From the NCBI GenBank assembly GCA_021825385.1, contig JAKAHU010000003.1, positions 1 through 35,612 of the forward strand: a stretch of 35,612 nucleotides of DNA, written 5' to 3'. The notes beneath the pieces were generated by a model that was not told the origin of the DNA, ran no database searches, and saw only the letters and a program-made list of their open reading frames with translations. This DNA is from Chloroflexota bacterium. GTDB lineage: Bacteria > Chloroflexota > Limnocylindria > Limnocylindrales > CSP1-4. This document shows positions 8,851 through 20,192 of this stretch, piece by piece; the stretch's first letter is position 1, and every line of letters begins with the position of its first letter. The position numbers and the translations under genes were made by a program.

Positions 8851-10976
8851 TGGCCTCCATCGGCGACCTCTTCTTCCTGTTCCGCGGCGACGACGGCCAG
8901 CTGCAGCTCGACGCTGCCAAGGCTGGCGACAAGGCCGGGGCGGCGGCCGGGAAGCGCTACAGCGTGTCGATGGGGACCGCACTCAAGGCGAGCATCGGCG
9001 GCGCGATCGGTGGGGCGCTCAGCGCGGGTCTCGCCGTCGCCGTCAAGGGCGGGGCCGAGCTCAACGCCGCGGTCACGCAGTTCGCGGCCGACACCGGCGC
9101 GACCACCGAGGAGGCCGCCAAGGCGCAGTCGACGATCGGCGAGCTGTTCCGCACGAACCTCCAGAGCTTCGGCGAGATCGGCGGCACGCTCGCGGTCCTG
9201 CGCACAGACCTCGGGCTGACCCAGGACGCGGCGGACCAGGCGGCCCAGAGCTACCTCGACTTCGCGCAGGTCGCGGGCGGCACAGGTGCGGAGGCCGCCG
9301 GCCGGTTCGACGACCTCCTGGCGTCACTGAACCTCGACGCCTCGAAGGCGCCCGGGATCATGGACCAGCTGGTGGCGTCGCACCAGCGCTACGGCGAGTC
9401 GATCAACGGCAACATCGACGCCCTGACGGCCATGGCGCCGGCACTCAATGCGGCCAATCTCACGGTCGATGACGGGATTGGCCTGCTCAACATGTTCGCC
9501 TCGGCAGGCGTCGACGCCGCGGCCGCTCCGGCAGCGCTCACCAAGGCCCTCAAGAAGGTGAAGAGCCCCGCTGAGCTCCAGACGCTCATCGACCAGATCA
9601 GCGCCACGGAGGACCCGTTCAAGCGCGCCCAGCTGGCGTCCGACCTGTTCGGCGCCAAGGCTGGCCCCAAGCTCGCCCAGGCGCTCGCCCAGGGCAAGAT
9701 CGGTGACTTTCGGGTCAGCCTCGACGAGGCAGCCGGGGCCACGACGAAGGCGGCGGACACCATCCAGGCTGGGTTCGGCAATCAGGCCCAGCTCGTCATC
9801 AAGAACTTCGGCGGTGCGCTGGCCGAGATCGGCACGAACTTCGGGCCGCTCATCCTCGGCTTCTCCGCGCTCCTGCCCGCGTTGACGCCGATCATCACCA
9901 CGGCCGGGGCGGCGCTCGGCGGCCTCCTCGCCGCCGCGATTCCGATTGGCATGGCGCTCCTGCCGGTCCTGCTCATCGGGGCGCTCGTCGCCGCGGTGGC
10001 CTTCCTGATCGCCAACCCCGAGATCGTCGGCAAGATCGCGGAGTTCGTCGGGTCGATCCTGGCGGCGATCGGCGACTTCCTGGGAACCCTGGGTGACGTC
10101 TTCGCGACCGCATTCGGGGCGGCCGTCGACGCGGTCTCGGGCGCGATCTCGGCGATCGTCGGGATCATCGGCGAGATCCCGGGGAGAGTCGCTGGCTTCT
10201 TCGTGGCCCTCGTGGAGCAGTGGATCGGGCTCCAGCTCAAGGTCGCCTCGATCGTCCTCGACCTCGTTGGCCAGGTCGTGGGGTTCGTCCTCTCGATCCC
10301 GGGCAAGATCGTCGGCCTCATCGGCGAGGTCGCCGGTCAGTTCGCGACGCTGGGCAGCCGGATCATCGGGATCGTGACGGGCTTCATCGGCGAGGTCGTC
10401 GGGTTCTACCTCGCCCTCCCCGGGCGGATCGTCAGCCTCGTCGGGAAGATCGCCGGCTTCTTCATCGACCTTGGCGGCCGGATCGTCTCGACGGTCGGGT
10501 CATTCGTCGGCGAGATCGTCAGGTTCTTCCTCTCGATCCCGGGCAAGGTGATCGGGATCGGCGCGGAGATCGTCAAGGGGATCATCCGGGGGATGGCCTC
10601 GCTCCCGGGCCAGCTCCTCGACGTGGTCACGAACGCCTTCCGCTCGATCAAGATCGACATCGGTCCCTTCCACATCAGCTCGGCCGGCGTCTCGATCGAC
10701 CTCCCCAAGATCGAGCTTCCCTCGTTCGCTGTCGGCAGCCCGTTCGTGCCGCGGGACATGACCGCACTGGTCCACGCGGGCGAGATGATCATCCCGGCGC
10801 CTGAGTCCGCTGCGATCCGGGCCGGCCGCGCCGTGCTGGCGACGCCCACCGCGCAGGGCTCGGGTCCGGGCGGCCGGGCGCTCACCGTGAACGTCTACAA
10901 CCCGGCGCCAGAGCCCGCGTCGACCTCGACAAAGCGGGAGCTCCAGAAGCTCGCCGCGTTCGGGGTCCTGGCATGA
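8850..10976 (+). CDS. Tail tape measure protein
   Basis: 708 aa; long Ala/Gly-rich with hydrophobic segments; follows the chaperone pair; TGATG junction. Confidence 0.85.
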   Translation: MASIGDLFFLFRGDDGQLQLDAAKAGDKAGAAAGKRYSVSMGTALKASIGGAIGGALSAGLAVAVKGGAELNAAVTQFAADTGATTEEAAKAQSTIGELFRTNLQSFGEIGGTLAVLRTDLGLTQDAADQAAQSYLDFAQVAGGTGAEAAGRFDDLLASLNLDASKAPGIMDQLVASHQRYGESINGNIDALTAMAPALNAANLTVDDGIGLLNMFASAGVDAAAAPAALTKALKKVKSPAELQTLIDQISATEDPFKRAQLASDLFGAKAGPKLAQALAQGKIGDFRVSLDEAAGATTKAADTIQAGFGNQAQLVIKNFGGALAEIGTNFGPLILGFSALLPALTPIITTAGAALGGLLAAAIPIGMALLPVLLIGALVAAVAFLIANPEIVGKIAEFVGSILAAIGDFLGTLGDVFATAFGAAVDAVSGAISAIVGIIGEIPGRVAGFFVALVEQWIGLQLKVASIVLDLVGQVVGFVLSIPGKIVGLIGEVAGQFATLGSRIIGIVTGFIGEVVGFYLALPGRIVSLVGKIAGFFIDLGGRIVSTVGSFVGEIVRFFLSIPGKVIGIGAEIVKGIIRGMASLPGQLLDVVTNAFRSIKIDIGPFHISSAGVSIDLPKIELPSFAVGSPFVPRDMTALVHAGEMIIPAPESAAIRAGRAVLATPTAQGSGPGGRALTVNVYNPAPEPASTSTKRELQKLAAFGVLA
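10263..10550 (+). repeat. 120-nt (40-aa) tandem repeats inside the tape measure gene
   Basis: LVGQVVGFVLSIPGKIVGLIGEVAGQFATLGSRIIGIVTG / FIGEVVGFYLALPGRIVSLVGKIAGFFIDLGGRIVSTVGS / FVGEIVRFFLSIPGKV starting at 10263, 10383 and 10503. Confidence 0.8.
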
Positions 10977-11791
10977 CGACGCTCGCGATCTCGGCCGACC
11001 GCTGGACCTTCGGCGGGCTCGACCTGTCGAGCTACGCCTACCTCGTCCGCGAGGTGTCCGGCGCCGACGAGTTCCCGAAGCTCCGCGGCGACGATGCGCC
11101 GTTCACCGGGCTCCCGGGTCGGCGGCCGATGGGCAAGCTCGCCGACGCCAGGCGACTCGCCCTGGGCCTGTGGGTCAACCCGCTGTCGGTGGCCGGCATG
11201 CTCGTCGAGCCCACCAACCGCCGCCAGGCGCGCAAGAACCTCGACGAGCTCTACGCCGTCCTCGGTCGACGGGCGCAGCAGGCGCTCGTCCGCACCCTCC
11301 CGGACGCCTCGAGCCGGACCGCGATGGCGGAGGTCGTCGACGTGTCGGCCTTCACCGATCCGGTCTCGGGCGAGCTGTTCGGCCTCGTCGTCGACTTCGC
11401 GCTCGCCGATCCGTACCTGTACGGCGCGGACGTCGTCGTGTCGGGCGCAACACCGGCCTCGCCGACGGACCTCGCGATCACCCACCCGGGGACCGTCCGG
11501 GGCGGCAAGGTCCTCCTGGATTTCATCGGGCCCGTCGCCAACCCGCGGGTGACCAACGTCGGCAACGGCCAGTACGTCGAGGCGCTCGTCACCGTCGCGT
11601 CGGCGAAGCACCTGCTCATCGACGTCGCGGCGTTCACCGCGACGAACGACGGTGCCAACGCGATCGGCTCGATCCGCCACTCGGGCGCCTTCCGCTTCCT
11701 CGAGCTCGACCCCGGGGCCCAGACACTGCGGGTCAGCGCGACAACCCCCGGCGGCTCGCTCTCGGTCACCTTCTCGCCTCCGTACCTGTGA
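10973..11791 (+). CDS. Distal tail (Dit-like) protein
   Basis: 272 aa; follows tape measure with ATGA overlap; beta-rich, RRPMGKLADARRLALGLWV. Confidence 0.6.
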   Translation: MTTLAISADRWTFGGLDLSSYAYLVREVSGADEFPKLRGDDAPFTGLPGRRPMGKLADARRLALGLWVNPLSVAGMLVEPTNRRQARKNLDELYAVLGRRAQQALVRTLPDASSRTAMAEVVDVSAFTDPVSGELFGLVVDFALADPYLYGADVVVSGATPASPTDLAITHPGTVRGGKVLLDFIGPVANPRVTNVGNGQYVEALVTVASAKHLLIDVAAFTATNDGANAIGSIRHSGAFRFLELDPGAQTLRVSATTPGGSLSVTFSPPYL

Positions 11792-11801
11792 GGTCCTGAC
11801 G

Positions 11802-12716
11802 ATGCCGTACACCGCACTCCCGGACCGCCGGATCCCCTATGACAACGACGGGACCATCGTCGGCGTCGGCGCGTCCTACGGCGACTGGAACACGTACCAG
11901 AACCAATGGGCAGTCGTGTGGGCCCAGGGGATCTCGTCGTACATGTCGGGCAGCGACAGGGTCGAACTGAACGACTCGGTCTACAACAGCCTCTCGTCAC
12001 CCATCTCGGTCGCCAACGCCGGGCGCGCGGTGTGGTGGTTCTTCCCCGAGATGCGGGAGGTCACCGCGATGGTGATCATGACCGACGCCCCGACCGGCTC
12101 CTACGGGCAGGGGTCGGGCGCGTACGGCGTTCAGGCCATCGCGGGCTCCAACGACTCGGTCAACGGCGTTGATGGCACCTGGGAGTTCCCGAGCGTCACC
12201 GGCGTCGTCATGCAGCCTCGCGGCCTCGACAAGTGGCGCGCCAACATCGCGCCGCTGTCGTTCACGGGCGGCAAGAAGGTCATCCGCATCTACTACGGCA
12301 TCCAGAACACCTACGGCACCATCAACCCGATCGTCTGTCACCTCTACGGCGAGAAGGTCGCAGGGCAAACGCCGGACGACGTGATCTACATCGACCACGA
12401 CACCACGCCCGGAGTCGAGTACGCGGCGCCGGAGGACTTCGGGGACCAGCCGCTCGGCACGACGGTGGTCCGCCAGTTCCGGCTCAAGAACACGTCCGCG
12501 ACGAAGACCGCCAACTCGATCAACGTCCAGTGCAACGACTCCGACTTCGCGATCTCCACGGACGGCGCGACGTGGGTCGTGACGATCAACATCGCCTCGC
12601 TCGGGCCAGGCGCGCAGTCAGCAACGATGTACGTCCGCTGCACGACTCCGGCTCCCGGCAACCTCCTCGGTCCGCGCTTCGCCCGGATCGTGACCACCGT
12701 CGCCAGCTACACGTAG
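11802..12716 (+). CDS. Phage tail/virion protein with C-terminal Ig-like domain
   Basis: 304 aa; module position; EDFGDQPLGTTVVRQFRLKNTSATKTANSINVQCNDSDFAISTDGATW resembles an Ig-like domain. Confidence 0.5.
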   Translation: MPYTALPDRRIPYDNDGTIVGVGASYGDWNTYQNQWAVVWAQGISSYMSGSDRVELNDSVYNSLSSPISVANAGRAVWWFFPEMREVTAMVIMTDAPTGSYGQGSGAYGVQAIAGSNDSVNGVDGTWEFPSVTGVVMQPRGLDKWRANIAPLSFTGGKKVIRIYYGIQNTYGTINPIVCHLYGEKVAGQTPDDVIYIDHDTTPGVEYAAPEDFGDQPLGTTVVRQFRLKNTSATKTANSINVQCNDSDFAISTDGATWVVTINIASLGPGAQSATMYVRCTTPAPGNLLGPRFARIVTTVASYT

Positions 12717-12730
12717 GAGGAGGGAGACCC

Positions 12731-13042
12731 ATGGCCCTCGCGAACGCTTCCGCGGTCACGGTTTCCACGGCGACGTGGACGACCGTCACCAGCGTCACCG
12801 GCGACGGGACGAAGCAGGTGATCGGGTTCGCCGTGAAGTGCGACGACGCGACGGTCGCCTTCGAGGCGCGGATGATGATCAACGGGGTGACGACGATCGC
12901 CGGCGTCGCCGCGCTCGCTGGTGACTCGGCGCAGATCTACGACGCGCCGACGACGATCCCGAACACGCAGAGCTGCGTCGTCCAGGTCCTCCACGCGGCG
13001 GGCGTCAACAAGGCCTTCACCGGCACGCTCCTGGGCTCCTGA
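12731..13042 (+). CDS. Small virion-associated protein, function unknown
   Basis: 103 aa; ATG preceded by AGGAGGAGGGAG SD; position in the tail module. Confidence 0.5.
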   Translation: MALANASAVTVSTATWTTVTSVTGDGTKQVIGFAVKCDDATVAFEARMMINGVTTIAGVAALAGDSAQIYDAPTTIPNTQSCVVQVLHAAGVNKAFTGTLLGS

Positions 13043-13044
13043 TC

Positions 13045-14319
13045 GTGGGCCTGAGCCCGGCGGCGGCGATCCTCGGCTGCTTCGCGAAGCGCGCTGACAC
13101 GCGCCTCGAGTCGCCCGGGAACGCGACGACGAACACCGGGACGCTCCAAGCACAAGCCCGTCCGGTCGACCCGCTCGCGCGGCGGTCGACGACGACCTTC
13201 TACCTGGATCGCATCGGCACCTTCACGTCGCCAGCGCTCGTGACCAGCGCGGGGGTGAACGGTTTCGGCGGTCAGGTCGCCTCGTGGTCGCCCGCAACGC
13301 CGACGAACGGCCAGTGGTTCTGGCGCGCCCGCTCAACCGCGGCGGTCGGCGGGGCGGTAGGCGTGACCGGCCGGTACGCAGCGACGTTCAGCTTCACCCA
13401 GGAGGGCGGGGCGGGGATCCCTCGCTCGCTCTACCTGTACGAGAACAAGAGCGTCGAGGCAACAACGATCGCGGCCCGGAGCCTCTACCTGTACGAGAAC
13501 AAGGCGCTCCAGGCGATCTCCGTCCTGGCCCGAAACCTCTACCTCTACGAGAGTCGCGCGATCCAGGCCCTGGCCGTTCTCGCCCGCAGCCTTTACCTCT
13601 ACGAAGCGACGCGGGACGGCGAAGTCTTCCCCTGGCTGATGAGGATCGACCCGACCGAGCAGTACGCGGGCGGCCAGGTCGACCTCTACGGCGATGGCTT
13701 CGGCGAGCTCGTCGAGGTCGCGGCGGGCGCGACGAGCACCGTCGACTCGACGAACGGCTCGAACGTCGCCGGCAACGCGGTCGATCGGCTCGCCTCGACG
13801 TTCTGGGCGTCCAACGGGGGCGCGGGCGCGTGGATCCGCTTCACCTTCGGGGCGCCGAAGAAGATCGTCGCGGTCGCGCTCGAGGGCAGCGGCTCAACGT
13901 GGGGCGTGCCGGAGTTCCGCTTCTCCGATGGCGGCGCGAACATCAACGGCGGCAGCGCGGTTCCGCCCGGCGCTCCGGTCGGGACGGAGTACCCGGTCGG
14001 GACGACGCGGACGCTCTACGCGCTCCCGGCTCCGCGGACGACGACCTACGTCGAGGTCCGGATCGCGTCAGGCGGGTCCGGGACCCGGGGCCTCTACGAG
14101 GTCTGGATCTACGAGGACCTCGACGACCTGGCGGAGACGTCGCGGGTCTGGCTCAACTTCGGTCAGCCGGCGGTGACGGACCTCGGGATCGTGTTCTGGG
14201 CGAACCGTTCGCCGAACCTCTACCCGGCGAACAGCGGCGTCCCGATCACGAAGGCGGCGACGGTCACGCTCCCGGCCGCGGCGACCTCGGGCCTGGTCAT
14301 CGTCCGCGAGGAGACCTGA
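13045..14319 (+). CDS. Tail tip/fiber-like protein with LYLYE repeats and a discoidin (F5/8C)-like domain
   Basis: 424 aa; RSLYLYENK repeats; VDSTNGSNVAGNAVDRLASTFWASNGGAGAWIRFTFGAPKKIVAVALEG resembles F5/8C carbohydrate-binding folds; GTG start. Confidence 0.55.
   Translation: MGLSPAAAILGCFAKRADTRLESPGNATTNTGTLQAQARPVDPLARRSTTTFYLDRIGTFTSPALVTSAGVNGFGGQVASWSPATPTNGQWFWRARSTAAVGGAVGVTGRYAATFSFTQEGGAGIPRSLYLYENKSVEATTIAARSLYLYENKALQAISVLARNLYLYESRAIQALAVLARSLYLYEATRDGEVFPWLMRIDPTEQYAGGQVDLYGDGFGELVEVAAGATSTVDSTNGSNVAGNAVDRLASTFWASNGGAGAWIRFTFGAPKKIVAVALEGSGSTWGVPEFRFSDGGANINGGSAVPPGAPVGTEYPVGTTRTLYALPAPRTTTYVEVRIASGGSGTRGLYEVWIYEDLDDLAETSRVWLNFGQPAVTDLGIVFWANRSPNLYPANSGVPITKAATVTLPAAATSGLVIVREET
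13423..13602 (+). repeat. 54-nt (18-aa) tandem repeats, three full plus one partial copy
   Basis: RSLYLYENKSVEATTIAA / RSLYLYENKALQAISVLA / RNLYLYESRAIQALAVLA / RSLYLYE at 13423, 13477, 13531 and 13585. Confidence 0.85.
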
Positions 14320-14320
14320 C

Positions 14321-16492
14321 GTGGCCATCCGGACGTCCGACGGGATCTACCTCGAGGTCCTCCAGTCTGCGCCCGTCGCCGGCGTCCCGATCGAGATCGA
14401 CGTGTACGGCGGGAACAACATCGCCACGATGCTGGCGACGCTCGAGGGCGCGCAGGCGCCAGCCTTCACCGATCCCTTCGGCGACATCGGCTCAGGCCAC
14501 TTCCGGATTCCGACCACCGACCCGAAGGCGACGGGCTCGATCATCCGATCGGGCAACTACGTCAAGGTCAAGATCGCCGGCGTCTACCGGTATGCCTTCT
14601 TCCTGGAGAACCCGCGGAAGGTCGTCGCCTCGACCGAGAGCGAGGCGGGCGAGTACTGGGACCTCGGCGGCCGCGGCAACATCGCCTACCTCGAGCGCGG
14701 CTCGGTGTATCCACCCAGCTGGCCATCGGCCACCGGGACGACCCACGAGTACTCAGGCGTGACCGCCGCCTTCATCCTCGACGAGCTGCTCGCCGCGGCG
14801 CGGGATCGCGGCGCGATCCCGCAGCTGACGTGGGACTTCACGCCGACCCGCGATTCCGACAACGCGCCGTGGACCGACTCGCTCACGATGAGCGTGCCGG
14901 CAGGGATGAGCCTCCTCGACCTCTGGCGCCAGTTCGTGGGGATGGGCTATGAGTCGGAGATGACGCCGGATCTCCGGCTCCGCTTCTGGAGGGACCGCTC
15001 GCGCGACTTCACCGACTCCGTCATCTTCCGAGCGGGCAAGCACATCCGGGGCGAGGTCACGCGAGACGCGCAGGACGCCGGCCTGCGGACGCGGATGCTC
15101 GTCCAGGGCGACGGCGGGCGCTTCTTCGAGGTGACCGATCCTGTCCTCGAAGCCGATGCCTTCATCGGCCGGCGCGAGGGGTACCTCAGCTTCACCGCCT
15201 CGACCGACCCGACCACGCTCCAGCAGGTCGGCGACAACGCGCTCGCCGAGGTCTCGCTCGCGTCGGACGCGCTGTCGGTCCCGCTCCACCACGGCATCGG
15301 GAGCGGCGACTACGAGCCCTACGCCGACTACCGCAACGGCGATTGGGTCGCGCTCGACATCCCGGGCACGTACTCGCTCGCGAAAGTCCGGGTCCGCTCG
15401 CTCTCGGTCAAGGCGATCCCTGGCGGGGACTACGAGGTCGACGCCGACTTCAACTCCGTGTCGCTGGAGAACATCGTCCGGCTCAAGCGGATCGTCGATG
15501 CGCTCGGCGGCGGCGGATCGGCATCGGGCGTCATCGGATCGACGAGCGGCTCGATCTCGTCCTCGGGCGGCGCCGCGAGCGGCTCGACGGGTCGCGTCGC
15601 AGCAGAGCAGGGCGACACCCCGGGCTACCTCTACGACAAGATCGACCCGACGGGGAGCGTCGTGCCGTCTCTGGTCGGCGGGGTCGGAGCTCGGATGGTC
15701 CGGCTCACGGGCACGCCACCGGCGCTCGGTGCGCTGACGAACGTCGACCTGACCGGGCTCGTGGACGGCTACCAGCTGACGTGGGACGCCGCCTCCTCGT
15801 TGTGGGTGCCCCGAGCGGCCGGCGGAGGAGCGTCCTGGCAGGATCGGATCATCGCTCGAGGGTCGACCGCGAATCCCGCCGACGACGAGTTCAGCGACGG
15901 CGTGCTCGCCGCGGCATGGGTGGACGTCGGACCGGCCCATTCCCAGGTCTGGACCGAAGCCGCCGACGTCCTCTCGCTCCTCCACGCGAGCAGCTCGGAC
16001 ACCGGCGGCCAGGGCCAGTTCCATGCGAAGCTCCGACCGGTCCCGGGTGGCTTCGCGGTGGGGAGCGCGATCGAGGCCGGCGTTCGCTCGCTCGGGTCGT
16101 CGGGCGGCTATCCGATGGTCGGCCTGATGATGACGAACGGGACCGCCTACTCGAACGCCACCGACTACGTCTACGGCGCGACGTACTCGTCGGGCAACAC
16201 GACACAGGGCCGTCGCAACGTGACGATCCGGCGCGGGAAGTTCGTGACCGCGGAGTCGGCGGCGACGGATCCCGATCTCGACGCGACCGGAGACGTTGGC
16301 ATCCACCTGCGCCTCAAGTGGGCCGCGGTGAACACCTGGGAGCTCGCGATCTCACCGGACGCCGTCTCCTGGCTGACGGTCGCGTCGGGGATCGCCTACA
16401 CGATGACGCCGACCCACATCGGCGTCGCGTTCACGTCCTGGGGGATCGTCGGGAACCGCGTCGCTACCTGGGACTACTTCAGAGTCAGATAG
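14321..16492 (+). CDS. Minor tail protein (ReqiPepy6 gp37-like N-terminus) with lectin/concanavalin-like C-terminal domain
   Basis: 723 aa; LEVLQSAPVAGVPIEIDVYGG...GSGHFRIPTTDPKATGSIIRSGNYVKVKIAG; C-terminus DEFSDGVLAAAWVDVGP...WTEAADVLSLLH... typical of LamG/ConA-like modules; GTG start. Confidence 0.65.
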   Translation: MAIRTSDGIYLEVLQSAPVAGVPIEIDVYGGNNIATMLATLEGAQAPAFTDPFGDIGSGHFRIPTTDPKATGSIIRSGNYVKVKIAGVYRYAFFLENPRKVVASTESEAGEYWDLGGRGNIAYLERGSVYPPSWPSATGTTHEYSGVTAAFILDELLAAARDRGAIPQLTWDFTPTRDSDNAPWTDSLTMSVPAGMSLLDLWRQFVGMGYESEMTPDLRLRFWRDRSRDFTDSVIFRAGKHIRGEVTRDAQDAGLRTRMLVQGDGGRFFEVTDPVLEADAFIGRREGYLSFTASTDPTTLQQVGDNALAEVSLASDALSVPLHHGIGSGDYEPYADYRNGDWVALDIPGTYSLAKVRVRSLSVKAIPGGDYEVDADFNSVSLENIVRLKRIVDALGGGGSASGVIGSTSGSISSSGGAASGSTGRVAAEQGDTPGYLYDKIDPTGSVVPSLVGGVGARMVRLTGTPPALGALTNVDLTGLVDGYQLTWDAASSLWVPRAAGGGASWQDRIIARGSTANPADDEFSDGVLAAAWVDVGPAHSQVWTEAADVLSLLHASSSDTGGQGQFHAKLRPVPGGFAVGSAIEAGVRSLGSSGGYPMVGLMMTNGTAYSNATDYVYGATYSSGNTTQGRRNVTIRRGKFVTAESAATDPDLDATGDVGIHLRLKWAAVNTWELAISPDAVSWLTVASGIAYTMTPTHIGVAFTSWGIVGNRVATWDYFRVR

Positions 16493-16501
16493 GGAGAGGT
16501 C

Positions 16502-16891
16502 ATGGCGTCCAAGACGAAGCCGATCGAGCCGACGATGTCGCAGCTCGCAAAGCGGGCCGTCGACGATCCAGATGACCATGCGTGGCATCGGGAATCAGTT
16601 GCGCGCTGGAGTGCGGCGGAGGTAGCCGACCCTGAGACGCCGTTGCTGGCCTACCGATCGCCCGCGCTGCCGGCCTGGTCGGAGAAGGCACCGGGCCACA
16701 TCAAGCGCGAGCTCCTCGGCCGCTTCCTTCAAGATCGGGACACCCGGGTCGTCCATGACGTCTATCGGGCGACACCGGAGTGCGGGGTCGACGCGATCCG
16801 CAACGGGACGTTCTTCCATTTCTGGTCCGAAGTCCTGGCCGATCCCGGCGTGGCCGACGACCTGCCGTGCGCCTACTGCATGGCGCGTTGA
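16502..16891 (+). CDS. Hypothetical phage protein
   Basis: 129 aa; ATG with SD GGGAGAGG; same strand as the late operon; ends LPCAYCMAR. Confidence 0.5.
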   Translation: MASKTKPIEPTMSQLAKRAVDDPDDHAWHRESVARWSAAEVADPETPLLAYRSPALPAWSEKAPGHIKRELLGRFLQDRDTRVVHDVYRATPECGVDAIRNGTFFHFWSEVLADPGVADDLPCAYCMAR

Positions 16892-16925
16892 CGCGGGATC
16901 AGATCGTTGACCTGGCCCCGCCGGC

Positions 16926-20183
<3,258 letters not shown>

Positions 20184-20192
20184 CGTGGTCCC

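Noticed and set aside
13423-13611. CRISPR-like periodic repeat
   Set aside because: 54-nt period is an in-frame degenerate protein repeat within a coding sequence, without conserved spacers-repeats structure.
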